Source: Opitutia bacterium
GTDB taxonomy: Bacteria; Verrucomicrobiota; Verrucomicrobiia; Opitutales; UBA953
Direction of reading: 5' to 3'
DNA: 46,890 nucleotides
Assembly (NCBI GenBank): GCA_947378845.1
Contig: CANCLQ010000007.1
Span: 1 to 46,890 of the forward strand
The notes below the pieces were generated by a model, which was not told the origin of the DNA, searched no databases, and was given only the letters and a program-made list of their open reading frames with translations. The translations under genes were made by a program, and so were the position numbers. Below, piece after piece: positions 15,838-24,662 of the stretch (position 1 is the first letter of the stretch; every line of letters starts with the position of its first letter).

Positions 15838-18800
15838 ATGATCCATCCGGAACACACACCTGAGTTCACCCCGAACGAAGCCAAGGAGCAGTCCTTCGAT
15901 TTCGTTTCCATCTCGATTGCCTCACCAGAGGAAATCGTCGCATGGACGGGCGAGCAGTTCCTCGACGAAGTCGATGAACACGGTAACCGCAAAGTTAAAG
16001 GCCTAAAGGAAGTTAAGAGTCCTGAGACGATTAACTACCGCTCCTTCAAGCCCGAGCCTAATGGTCTTTTCTGCCAACGTATTTTCGGACCTGTCCGCGA
16101 TTATGAGTGCTATTGCGGAAAGTATAAGAAAGTTAAGTATAAGGACGTAGTTTGCGATAAGTGCGGCGTTGAAGTCACTGTTTCACGCGTTCGACGCGAG
16201 CGCATGGGCTACATCCGCATGGCGATTCCTGTTTCGCACATTTGGTTCCTCAAGAGCATGCCAAGCCGCTTGTCCTTAATGTTGGACATGACGACTCGTC
16301 AGCTCGAGCAGGTTATCTACTACCAAAAATATTTAGTGGTCGACCCAGGTCAGACTGGTATGGCCGAAAAAGAATTGCTCGACGAAGAAAGTTATCGTCG
16401 CGCGGTTGAGCAACACGGTCCTGACGCATTCAAGGCGCGCATGGGTGCAGAAGCACTCCAACAGCTCTTGAAGAAGATGGATCTCGCTGCGACCGTTGAA
16501 GGTCTCCGTGATCAACTTCGCTCGACTCGTTCGAAGCAAATCAAGAAGAAGATCGCTCGCCGTATGAAGATTATCCAAGGCTTCTTGGCCTCGGGTAAGC
16601 GCCCTGAGCACATGATTCTCACGGTGTTGCCAGTTATTCCTCCTGACCTCCGTCCTTTGGTGCCTCTCGAAGGCGGCCGTTTCGCTACTTCCGACTTAAA
16701 CGATCTTTATCGTCGCGTCATCAATCGTAACAACCGTTTGAAGCAACTCATTCAGATGAAGACGCCTGACGTCATCATTCACAATGAAATGCGCATGCTC
16801 CAAGAAGCTGTAGACGCATTGCTCGACAACGGCCGTCACGGTAAGCCTGTGAAGGATCGCGATCGTCAGCTCAAATCCATCAGCGACATGCTGAAGGGTA
16901 AGCACGGTCGTTTCCGTCAAAATCTTCTCGGTAAGCGCGTCGATTACTCCGGCCGTTCCGTTATCGTTATCGGTCCTGAATTAAAACTCAATCAGTGCGG
17001 TCTGCCTAAGAAAATGGCACTCGTACTCTTCGAGCCTTTCATCATCCGTCGCCTCAAAGATCTTGGTTTCGCTCACACCGTTCGTGGTGCCCGTAAGCAC
17101 ATCGAACAAAAGAAACCAGAAGTTTGGGATATCTTAGAAGAAGTGACCAAGGGTCACCCTGTATTCCTTAATCGTGCGCCAACGCTCCACCGTCTTTCGA
17201 TTCAGGCTTTCGAGCCCGTCTTGATTGAAGGCGATGCGATCCGTTTACACCCGCTCGTTTGTACGGCGTATAACGCTGACTTCGACGGTGACCAAATGGC
17301 CGTTCACGTTCCACTGTCACTCGAAGCCATCATGGAGTGTAAGCTCCTGATGATGTCGACGAACAACATCTTCTCACCTTCAAGCGGAAAGCCGATCTTA
17401 ACACCTTCTCAGGATATTGTTCTGGGTGCGTATTACTTAACGCTCGAGCCTTCGAACAAGCCAACCAGCACGCAGCAACTGCCTGTGATTGGTTCGGTAG
17501 ACGAAGCTAACTACGCTGAAGCCGAAGGTGCATTGCACTTCCACGATTGGGTACGTTACGCCAATCCTGACTTAGGTCGCGACACTGTGCACGGCGATAA
17601 GAACGCTCGCACCATTATCACCACCGTTGGTCGTATTATCTTCAACACCATCTGGCCTTCCGAACTCGGCTTCTTCAATGAAACCGTGAAGAAGGGTCAG
17701 CTTGGTGACCTCATTCTTAAGACTTATAAGAGTGTGGGTAAGGAAGCTTCCATTCCTGTGCTCGATGCCCTTAAGGATACTGGATTCCGCGTTGCAACGC
17801 GCGCCGGTATTTCAATCGGCGTTAGCGACATGATTTATCCGAAGGAAAAAGATGGCGTCGTGAAGGAAGCCACCGTCAAGGTGCGCGAATTCCAGCGTCA
17901 GAACGAATCAGGTACCATCACCAACGACGAACGTCGAAACAAGGTCGTTGATACCTGGTCCGCTGCGACGAACACCATTGCGCAATCCGTTTATAACACG
18001 TTGTCGGAATCGGCTCGTGTGGCAGGCGTTCGCAAGGGTGATCCACGTCACAGTCACCGCATGATCATCAATCCTGTTTACGCGATGATGGATTCTGGTG
18101 CCCGTGGTAATAAAGCACAGGTTAAGCAGCTTTGCGGTGCTCGTGGTCTGATGGCTAAGCCATCGGGCGAAATCATTGAGCGTCCAATTCTCTCGTCCTT
18201 CCGTGAAGGTCTTTCCGTCTTGGAATACTTCATCTCAACGCACGGTGCTCGTAAGGGTCTTTCCGATACTGCGTTGAAGACTGCTGACGCGGGTTACATG
18301 ACGCGTAAGCTTTGTGACGTAGCTATGGATGTGATTGTCACCGACGATCATAATCTCAGCTCCGGCACCGAAGTTATTACGTTGGGCGATGCAGCAATCG
18401 GCCGCCACCTCTCACTTGATGTAGCGAACCCATCGGGCGCAGCTAAGCCGTTGGCCAAGGCCGACACTTCACTCACAGAAGAAGTTGTAGCTAAGCTCCG
18501 TGACGCTGGCGTCGACCGCGTTGCCGTTCGCATGCCTAATGGTGTTTGGAAATCGACCATCTATGATGGTGACGAAATCTTGGTACCATTGGCCGACCGT
18601 ATTGTTGGTCGTTGCCCATCGGATGACGTAGCAAATCCATTAAATCCTTCTGAAATCATCGTGCGCTCCGGCGAACTGATTACCGAAGAGAGTGCGAAGC
18701 ATATTGAAAAAGCCGGCATCGACCGCGTGAAGGTTCTTTCACCTCTCACGCACATGTTGGTGAATGCAATTCCACCGAAGTCTTACGGTCTCGATCCTTC

Positions 18801-20166
18801 CACTGGACGTATCGTAGAGCGTGGTACCGCCGTCGGTATCATTGCCGCTCAGTCCATCGGTGAGCCTGGAACTCAGTTGACGATGCGTACCTTCCACATT
18901 GGTGGTGTCGCTCAGTTGAAGTCTCCTGAAATCAAGGCGAAGAACAATGGACGTGTTGTTTTCGTTGACCTCAATACTGTTGAGCTCGATGCGAAAGTTT
19001 CCGTGGCCGTTAACGGCACCGGTTATATCCGCATCTTGAATGACGCCGATCAATCGCTCGAAGAATATCGTATCTTAGCTGGTACTGTTATCAGCGTTAA
19101 GGATGGTAAGAGCGTGAAGAAGGATGAACTCATCGCTGCATGGGATCCTAACTTCACCTCGATTCTGTCCAACGACTCTGGTCGTATTCGTCTTCTCGAT
19201 ATGATTTCGGGTGTGACTTACACCGAAGAGCGCGATCCCTCGAACAACAGCTTCTTCAAGTACGTTATCGAACACTCCGACGAACAAAATCCACAGATTC
19301 AAATTGTGAACGAGAAGGGCGAAAACCTCGGAACGTTCTCCATTCCTGCTGGCGCACGCGTTGAAGTGGACGAAGGCGACAATGTTAGCCGCGGAAGTAT
19401 CCTCGCTAAGATTCCACGCCAAGCAGCGAAAACACAGGATATTACTGCTGGTTTGCCGCGTATTTCTGAGCTCTTCGAAGCCCGTCCTCCAAAGGACGCT
19501 GCCGAGATTGCGAAGATCGACGGCGAAGTTGAATTCCAACCTTCGATCCGCGGCAAGAAACGCCTGGTCATCAAGGATTCAATCGGTCGCGAAGAAGAAC
19601 ACCTCATCCCTCATGGTAAGCACATCATCGTCGCTGCCGGTGAGAAGGTGAAGCAAGGCCAAGCCCTGACCGAAGGTGCCGTGGATCCACACGACATTCT
19701 CGATATTCTGGGTCAGTCTCGCGTACAAGATTACCTTATCACGGAAATTCAAAAAGTTTACCGCTCACAAGGTGTTGTGATTAACGACAAGCACATCGAA
19801 ATCATCGTCTCACGCATGCTCCGTAAGGTGCGTATCAGTGAGCCAGGTGACTCCGATTACTTGTGGGGCGAGCACGTTGACCGCAGCATCCTTGCTGAAG
19901 TTAACCGCTCCATCCACGAACGCGGCGGTCAGATTGCTGAGTACGAACCTATCCTTTTAGGTATCACTAAGGCATCTCTGGAAACCGAATCATTCATCTC
20001 TGCTGCGTCCTTCCAAGAAACCACTCGAGTACTTACCGATGCCGCTACTATGGCGCGTCGCGATCCGCTCACTGGATTCAAGGAAAACGTTATCATGGGT
20101 CACCTCGTTCCAGCTGGTACCGGTCTGCCAATCTACCGTCGTATCCGCGTTAACGCCACCCAGTGA
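15838..20166 (+). CDS. rpoC: DNA-directed RNA polymerase subunit beta' with second zinc site lost
   Basis: RpoC carries the catalytic magnesium loop NADFDGD (479-485), the bridge helix and the trigger loop. The first zinc site is intact (Cys91, Cys93, Cys106, Cys109). All four cysteines of the second zinc site are replaced: E. coli C814 corresponds to His838 (in DDHNL), C888 to His972 (in PLTHM), C895 to Pro979 and C898 to Ser982 (in KSYG). Flanking sequence aligns without gaps up to 'GIIAAQSIGEPGTQLTMRTFHIGG', so misreading is unlikely. About 190 residues are inserted in the trigger loop after 'TFHIGG', consistent with an SI3-type domain. At 1442 residues the length is normal. The start follows TAATAAATAAAAGAC, with no Shine-Dalgarno sequence. 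Confidence 0.97.
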   Translation: MIHPEHTPEFTPNEAKEQSFDFVSISIASPEEIVAWTGEQFLDEVDEHGNRKVKGLKEVKSPETINYRSFKPEPNGLFCQRIFGPVRDYECYCGKYKKVKYKDVVCDKCGVEVTVSRVRRERMGYIRMAIPVSHIWFLKSMPSRLSLMLDMTTRQLEQVIYYQKYLVVDPGQTGMAEKELLDEESYRRAVEQHGPDAFKARMGAEALQQLLKKMDLAATVEGLRDQLRSTRSKQIKKKIARRMKIIQGFLASGKRPEHMILTVLPVIPPDLRPLVPLEGGRFATSDLNDLYRRVINRNNRLKQLIQMKTPDVIIHNEMRMLQEAVDALLDNGRHGKPVKDRDRQLKSISDMLKGKHGRFRQNLLGKRVDYSGRSVIVIGPELKLNQCGLPKKMALVLFEPFIIRRLKDLGFAHTVRGARKHIEQKKPEVWDILEEVTKGHPVFLNRAPTLHRLSIQAFEPVLIEGDAIRLHPLVCTAYNADFDGDQMAVHVPLSLEAIMECKLLMMSTNNIFSPSSGKPILTPSQDIVLGAYYLTLEPSNKPTSTQQLPVIGSVDEANYAEAEGALHFHDWVRYANPDLGRDTVHGDKNARTIITTVGRIIFNTIWPSELGFFNETVKKGQLGDLILKTYKSVGKEASIPVLDALKDTGFRVATRAGISIGVSDMIYPKEKDGVVKEATVKVREFQRQNESGTITNDERRNKVVDTWSAATNTIAQSVYNTLSESARVAGVRKGDPRHSHRMIINPVYAMMDSGARGNKAQVKQLCGARGLMAKPSGEIIERPILSSFREGLSVLEYFISTHGARKGLSDTALKTADAGYMTRKLCDVAMDVIVTDDHNLSSGTEVITLGDAAIGRHLSLDVANPSGAAKPLAKADTSLTEEVVAKLRDAGVDRVAVRMPNGVWKSTIYDGDEILVPLADRIVGRCPSDDVANPLNPSEIIVRSGELITEESAKHIEKAGIDRVKVLSPLTHMLVNAIPPKSYGLDPSTGRIVERGTAVGIIAAQSIGEPGTQLTMRTFHIGGVAQLKSPEIKAKNNGRVVFVDLNTVELDAKVSVAVNGTGYIRILNDADQSLEEYRILAGTVISVKDGKSVKKDELIAAWDPNFTSILSNDSGRIRLLDMISGVTYTEERDPSNNSFFKYVIEHSDEQNPQIQIVNEKGENLGTFSIPAGARVEVDEGDNVSRGSILAKIPRQAAKTQDITAGLPRISELFEARPPKDAAEIAKIDGEVEFQPSIRGKKRLVIKDSIGREEEHLIPHGKHIIVAAGEKVKQGQALTEGAVDPHDILDILGQSRVQDYLITEIQKVYRSQGVVINDKHIEIIVSRMLRKVRISEPGDSDYLWGEHVDRSILAEVNRSIHERGGQIAEYEPILLGITKASLETESFISAASFQETTRVLTDAATMARRDPLTGFKENVIMGHLVPAGTGLPIYRRIRVNATQ

Positions 20167-20211
20167 TTTAATCTCTATTAATTACATAAGTATTTAATAG
20201 ATAAATAGATA

Positions 20212-20256
20212 AGAGAGTCCCATGAGGTTAATCCCGCAGGGGACTCTCTCTGTTTA
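20212..20256 (+). terminator. Probable terminator of the rpo operon
   Basis: AGAGAGTCCC (20212-20221) pairs perfectly with GGGACTCTCT (20240-20249) around an 18-base loop, followed by CTGTTTA. The stem is strong but the U-tract short. It lies 46 bases after rpoC and separates it from the export cluster. Confidence 0.65.
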
Positions 20257-20316
20257 TGGCCGCTCTTTGGAGGTTGATGATTCCTACAATTTACCGTTAA
20301 TTTCACGCTTACCCCT

Positions 20317-21654
20317 ATGCTTAGGCTAAGAACCCAATTTCTATTAGCTGCGTCGCTTTTGGTCGGTTCAAGTGACCTTTTTGCGGCGAAGTATTTCCCT
20401 ACATCTCCACTCATTCAGATTGGGGAGGACATCGACATTCTTTTTGATTCATCGATCGCGCTAGATGTTAAAGACAACCTCTATTCGGCGGTAGATAAGG
20501 TCTCCGCAACGTCACTAACCATTAAACCCGGTTTCACCCTAGAGTACGCTAAAGACTCTCCACTTTACGCCACCGTTACGGCTCGGCGCAGTTTCGTTAA
20601 TTACTACGGAAAATCGACCCTCACGCGGCTGAATAATTATCAGGATAATTTTAGCGGAAGTTTATACATCGACCAAGGTGGCCCTTTAAAAGTCAATCTC
20701 GCGTCGTCGTATAATGAGTCTGCGCGAAATGATGATTTAACGTCCAAGGGAATTGATGGTGCTTTGTTGGGAGAGACGCTGGTCAGGCAGGGGAGCTATT
20801 CGCATAGCCTAAAGGCCGACTATCGTTTAACCGAAAAAGTTTCAGCCTCTGTGGGTTTTAAGAATAATTATAACAACTACCTTAACCCCACTAAAATCCT
20901 CGACGTCAATACGACCAATGGCGACGAGACGACAACGTTTAATACAAACTCTCTGAGTGAACAAAACGCTAAGACCTTCAATGTCGATCTCACCTACGTA
21001 GCCCCTGACGAGCTTATCACCTACGGCTTTAGTTTTAGCCATGCTACAACTAATTTTTCCGCTGCGCCCTATTACAAGAAAGTAATTGATGGAACTACCC
21101 ACCTTACGACTACCGATACTACGACTCGCCCTGTGACTCCTGACCCAGCGGCTCTAACAATTTTCAAAAACGTTAAACAATTTTACGGCCTAACCGCTTC
21201 GGGCAAGCCGACGTCTTCCGGTAAGCTTCGCCTCAATGCTAAGGCTGGTTTTTCTACTTCGACCACTAGCGACACAGCTGGTGACAGTAAATTATCAGGT
21301 GCGAACTTCGATTTAAGTTTAAAACACACGTTGACGGATCGGATTAGCCATGAACTTACGGCGATCCGTGATACATCGCCGACGCCGGGCGGTGCGGATA
21401 GCCAAACTAAGACTTACGGTTACATGATTAATTACTCTGCAACCGAGATACTAACTTTTAATTTTCACGTAACGAAGTACGATGTTCTCACGGGTGGCAG
21501 TACAATCGGAACAATGGATTATAACCTCGGTGCTGTTTACACTTATAATTCGCACTTTAGCGTTAATGCCTCGCTGGATTCACTCATGACGACAACTTCG
21601 GCTTCATCATTCCGTGCTAATTCACTGTCCATCCAGGCCTCCTTCCGCTATTAA
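20317..21654 (+). CDS. Outer-membrane beta-barrel protein, likely polysaccharide porin
   Basis: The 445-residue protein has a signal peptide ending near residue 24 ('LLVGSSDLFAA'). The rest is rich in Asn, Thr, Ser and Tyr, with alternating polar/hydrophobic segments typical of transmembrane strands ('YATVTARRSFVNYYG', 'ASVGFKNNYNNYL', 'ITYGFSFSHATTNF'). It ends in 'LSIQASFRY', a C-terminal strand with a terminal aromatic residue as in barrels inserted by BamA. It resembles the BBP2-type porins found in exopolysaccharide clusters, judged by form rather than alignment. It is the first gene of a five-gene unit, 14 bases before the OPX gene. Short OPX proteins are known to need such a barrel, so I infer that it is the outer-membrane pore for a polymer. 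Barrel: high confidence; porin role: moderate. Confidence 0.75.
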   Translation: MLRLRTQFLLAASLLVGSSDLFAAKYFPTSPLIQIGEDIDILFDSSIALDVKDNLYSAVDKVSATSLTIKPGFTLEYAKDSPLYATVTARRSFVNYYGKSTLTRLNNYQDNFSGSLYIDQGGPLKVNLASSYNESARNDDLTSKGIDGALLGETLVRQGSYSHSLKADYRLTEKVSASVGFKNNYNNYLNPTKILDVNTTNGDETTTFNTNSLSEQNAKTFNVDLTYVAPDELITYGFSFSHATTNFSAAPYYKKVIDGTTHLTTTDTTTRPVTPDPAALTIFKNVKQFYGLTASGKPTSSGKLRLNAKAGFSTSTTSDTAGDSKLSGANFDLSLKHTLTDRISHELTAIRDTSPTPGGADSQTKTYGYMINYSATEILTFNFHVTKYDVLTGGSTIGTMDYNLGAVYTYNSHFSVNASLDSLMTTTSASSFRANSLSIQASFRY

Positions 21655-21668
21655 GTGTTAGTTTCCTT

Positions 21669-22289
21669 ATGCTAAAATCTCGCATAGTTTTTGTGGCGTT
21701 ATTGTTTGCCACAGCTTTGCCGATGGCGGCCCAAGAGAAAGCGAAAGAGCCCGCGAACCCGCCTGTCCCAGCATTGGCGAATAAGCAGCCAACATCGTAC
21801 ACGCTCCGTTCTCGTGATTTTATTCGTATCGGCGTGATTAATGAGGCGGATACTGTCGTAGATCGTCGCATTAATCCCGATGGCACGATCGATGTTCCGT
21901 TTTTAAAGCAGCTCGTGCCAGTAGCAGGTTTAACAATCACCGAGGCGCAGGAAGAATTAGCTAAGCGGTTCCGCCGATATTTTAAAGAGCCCCAAGTTGT
22001 TATCAGTATCTCGGCTTACGCGGAACGCCGCGTCTATATTTCGGGTTTCGTGGGTCGTCCTGGTCCGATTGCCATTCCTCCCGAAGAGAATCTCACTTTA
22101 GGCAAAGCCCTCTCAATGGCCGGCGGAATTTTGGCTCGTGGGCGCCGATCCGACGTTGCCATTAAAAGAATTGTGGACGGTAAACTTGAATTAATCACCA
22201 AGGACGTTCGTCTGATTGATAGCGGCGAAGAACCAGACTTCATCCTGCAGGACGAAGACGCCGTCTATGTCGACGACAGTCGCTTCTAA
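21669..22289 (+). CDS. Short polysaccharide export protein (Wza/OPX family)
   Basis: OPX proteins guide exported polysaccharide through the periplasm. After a signal peptide (residues 1-21, ending 'ALPMAA') comes the polysaccharide-export domain (about 43-125: 'RSRDFIRIGVINEADTVVDRRINPDGTIDVPFL', ending 'VVISISAY'). A single SLBB domain follows (about 128-206, 'RRVYISGFVGRPGPIAIPPEENLTL'). At 206 residues it is far shorter than Wza (about 380). It lacks a lipobox and the C-terminal helix that makes Wza's own outer-membrane pore, so it matches the short OPX class that relies on a separate barrel. Just such a barrel gene lies 14 bases upstream. The kinase gene starts 3 bases after the stop. Confidence 0.88.
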   Translation: MLKSRIVFVALLFATALPMAAQEKAKEPANPPVPALANKQPTSYTLRSRDFIRIGVINEADTVVDRRINPDGTIDVPFLKQLVPVAGLTITEAQEELAKRFRRYFKEPQVVISISAYAERRVYISGFVGRPGPIAIPPEENLTLGKALSMAGGILARGRRSDVAIKRIVDGKLELITKDVRLIDSGEEPDFILQDEDAVYVDDSRF

Positions 22290-22292
22290 TTT

Positions 22293-24662
22293 ATGAGCGA
22301 AGATACTACTAATAAATCTTCGGACTCTGGCAGTCAAAGATCGGGCCAAGGATACAGTTCATACGGAAACTATGGCGGTTACCGCGGCTATGGAAACTAT
22401 GGTAGCTACGGGAAATACGGTCAGCCCGGGCAAGGGGGGTATGGTAATTATGGAAATGGATACGGAGGCTATCGTGGCTACGGCGGCGGCAATCAGGGGG
22501 GAGGCGAGAAGGTGGTGTCGCTCTCAACGTACGTCAACATGCTGCGCGAGCGCATCTGGTGGCTGCTGCTATCACTCGTGGTCTTCACGACGGCTTCTTT
22601 AATTTATACTTATAATATAATGCCCGAGTACCGTGCGACCGCGCGGCTTCGTGTATTCCGACTGGCCCCCAATATTTCTAACGCTTCAACGTCGGCTGAA
22701 AATAATTTCAGCATAACTACGGCCGAGGATTACTTTACGGCGGTTGAATCGATGCGCAGCAGTGCAATCATTGATGCAGTTTCGCGGCAGTTAACGAGCG
22801 CCGAAAAGAAGCAAGTCCTCGAGCCCTATCAGGCAGGAAATATTTTTACCGGTCCACTCTCGGAGCAGGAAGTATTCGGCAAGCAACGCTCCATCAGCCC
22901 ACAGCGCTCGACCTTGGTGGTAGCTGTTGAGTTTACCCACCCAGACCGAGAGCTCGCCCGTCAGGTGACTTCGATGTTCTGTAAGGCCATTCAGAAAAAC
23001 AGCGAAGATGAGCGCCTTACGATTACTAATCCTTTAGTTGAGAAGTACCGCATCGATATCGATGCAATCGAGGATCGTATTCGTAAGCTCTATGAAGGGC
23101 GCAACGAATTAATTAAAAACCAAAAGCTGCTCTCGATTGCGCGCGATACAAACACTTTGACGGCCGAAAGAGGAACCCTTGTCCGTAGTCGCGAAGACGC
23201 TCGAAAGTCGATTGACGAATTAGAGATTGTTTGGCGCCTGATATTAGAGTCAAAGGCTTCAGGTAAGAACCTTTACGACATTTCTCAGGTTCGGGCAGAT
23301 GATCGTGTTTCGGGTTTGGGCAGCCGATTAGCAGATTTGCGGGTCACGGTTAAGACCATGGAGAAGAAGTACACCGATGAGCACCCGACGCTGATTCAAA
23401 CTCGAGCACAACTAGAACAAACTGAAAAAGAACTCGAGGTAGCCGTCGCTAATTCCGTGAACCGCATCCAAGCAGCTGTTCAACAGGCGCATTCTAGTTA
23501 CGATGCCATTGTTGCTAACCTGGAACGCAAAGAAGAAGAAGTTTCACGTATGCAGGCAGCTAACGGTGAACTAGAACGCTTGGATAAAGAAATCAAAGGG
23601 CAGGAAGATTTCTTGGCACGTCAGAAGCAGAACTTTGAGGAAGCAAAATTACGTTCATCGACGACGGGCACTAGCACTTCAATTAAGTTGCTCGATGCAC
23701 CATATGTTCCGGACCGTCCGACTAATAAGAATTACACTATCAACTCAATGGCAGGACTTGGGTTGGGCTTGGTGTTCGGACTTACGCTCATTGTTCTTTT
23801 AGGAATGTTTGATGATCGCATCAAGTCACCACAAGACGTTGAGAGTATCTTACAGCTTCCGCTATTGGGCACGATTCCGCAGTTAACTAAGACCGTCGGC
23901 CCTGAGCGTGCTTTGCTGGCTCAACACGATAAGGACTTAGTTGCGGTCGAGGCAGTGCGAGCAATTTATTCGTCGATGCACGTTAATCCGGCAACGACAG
24001 CTTGCCGCGTGTTCTTAGCGACGTCGACCCGTCCAGGTGAGGGTAAGACCTTCGTTGTTACTAATTTAGCCCTGATTTACGCACAGCACGGCGAAAAGGT
24101 TTTAATTATCGATGCCGACTTACGACTCCCGAACGTTGGGCCGTCGATGGGCTTAGTGGGCTCATCAGGCATTAGCCGATGGTTTAACGGGGAGACGACG
24201 GTCGACGAATCTATCACAAAGAATATCGCACCTAACCTAGATGTGTTGCCAGTGGGCATGAGCTGTCGAAATCCTACCCAGGTTATTAATCACGAAAAAT
24301 TTGTACAGATGTTGCTCGAGATGAGAACTCGTTACGACCGCATCTTTATCGACTCTCCACCGATTGGCGCAGTCTCTGATGCGCTGAACCTCATCCCTAA
24401 TGTCGACGGCGTGTTGTACGTCGTCCGATACAATGCAATTAGCACGCGCAATGCGAAGGATTGTATTGTACGCCTTCGCGATACGGGAGTGCCAATCTTC
24501 GGAGCTATCCTTAATCGGATGTCGATTAAGCTCTCCTCTATATACACCGATAGCTTTGATTCTAGTTACGAGCGGTATTACAGTGCCGCCGCGGGTGCTG
24601 CAGCAGTAGATGAAGCCGCTGAAGATCAATCGAGTGAGAGCGATGAGGATGCTAAAGCTTAA
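22293..24662 (+). CDS. Wzc-type polysaccharide co-polymerase/tyrosine kinase with Gly/Tyr-repeat N-terminus
   Basis: This inner-membrane protein would control polymer export and chain length through cycles of tyrosine autophosphorylation. Residues 1-72 are disordered, with 13 Tyr between 21 and 63; from 21 to 42 Tyr occurs exactly every third residue. A Wzz-like domain follows with TM1 at about 88-105, a periplasmic coiled-coil region to about 460, and TM2 at about 485-504. The BY-kinase domain has Walker A STRPGEGKT (578-586), Walker A' VLIIDADLR (603-611) and Walker B RIFIDSPP (683-690). The usual C-terminal tyrosine cluster is present (Tyr751, 759, 762, 763) ahead of an acidic tail. At 789 residues it is longer than Wzc (about 720), mostly because of the N-terminus. 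The gene overlaps the following M48 gene. Confidence 0.9.
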   Translation: MSEDTTNKSSDSGSQRSGQGYSSYGNYGGYRGYGNYGSYGKYGQPGQGGYGNYGNGYGGYRGYGGGNQGGGEKVVSLSTYVNMLRERIWWLLLSLVVFTTASLIYTYNIMPEYRATARLRVFRLAPNISNASTSAENNFSITTAEDYFTAVESMRSSAIIDAVSRQLTSAEKKQVLEPYQAGNIFTGPLSEQEVFGKQRSISPQRSTLVVAVEFTHPDRELARQVTSMFCKAIQKNSEDERLTITNPLVEKYRIDIDAIEDRIRKLYEGRNELIKNQKLLSIARDTNTLTAERGTLVRSREDARKSIDELEIVWRLILESKASGKNLYDISQVRADDRVSGLGSRLADLRVTVKTMEKKYTDEHPTLIQTRAQLEQTEKELEVAVANSVNRIQAAVQQAHSSYDAIVANLERKEEEVSRMQAANGELERLDKEIKGQEDFLARQKQNFEEAKLRSSTTGTSTSIKLLDAPYVPDRPTNKNYTINSMAGLGLGLVFGLTLIVLLGMFDDRIKSPQDVESILQLPLLGTIPQLTKTVGPERALLAQHDKDLVAVEAVRAIYSSMHVNPATTACRVFLATSTRPGEGKTFVVTNLALIYAQHGEKVLIIDADLRLPNVGPSMGLVGSSGISRWFNGETTVDESITKNIAPNLDVLPVGMSCRNPTQVINHEKFVQMLLEMRTRYDRIFIDSPPIGAVSDALNLIPNVDGVLYVVRYNAISTRNAKDCIVRLRDTGVPIFGAILNRMSIKLSSIYTDSFDSSYERYYSAAAGAAAVDEAAEDQSSESDEDAKA
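22353..22487 (+). repeat. Gly/Tyr triplet-repeat segment inside the kinase gene
   Basis: This stretch encodes residues 21-65 of the kinase as imperfect G-x-Y repeats (Y-x-x with Gly in between): 13 Tyr, over 20 Gly, plus Asn, Ser, Arg and Lys. At DNA level the units vary (TAT/TAC, GGC/GGT/GGA), so the repeat is kept at protein level rather than arising from recent slippage. Confidence 0.9.

Noticed and set aside
22353..22487. CRISPR-like or minisatellite repeat
   Set aside because: The DNA units are not identical and have no spacers; the repetition is at protein level and in frame.
24610..24642. Earlier ATG of the first M48 gene
   Set aside because: The added 11 residues are encoded by the kinase's acidic tail in another frame and would precede the lipoprotein signal.
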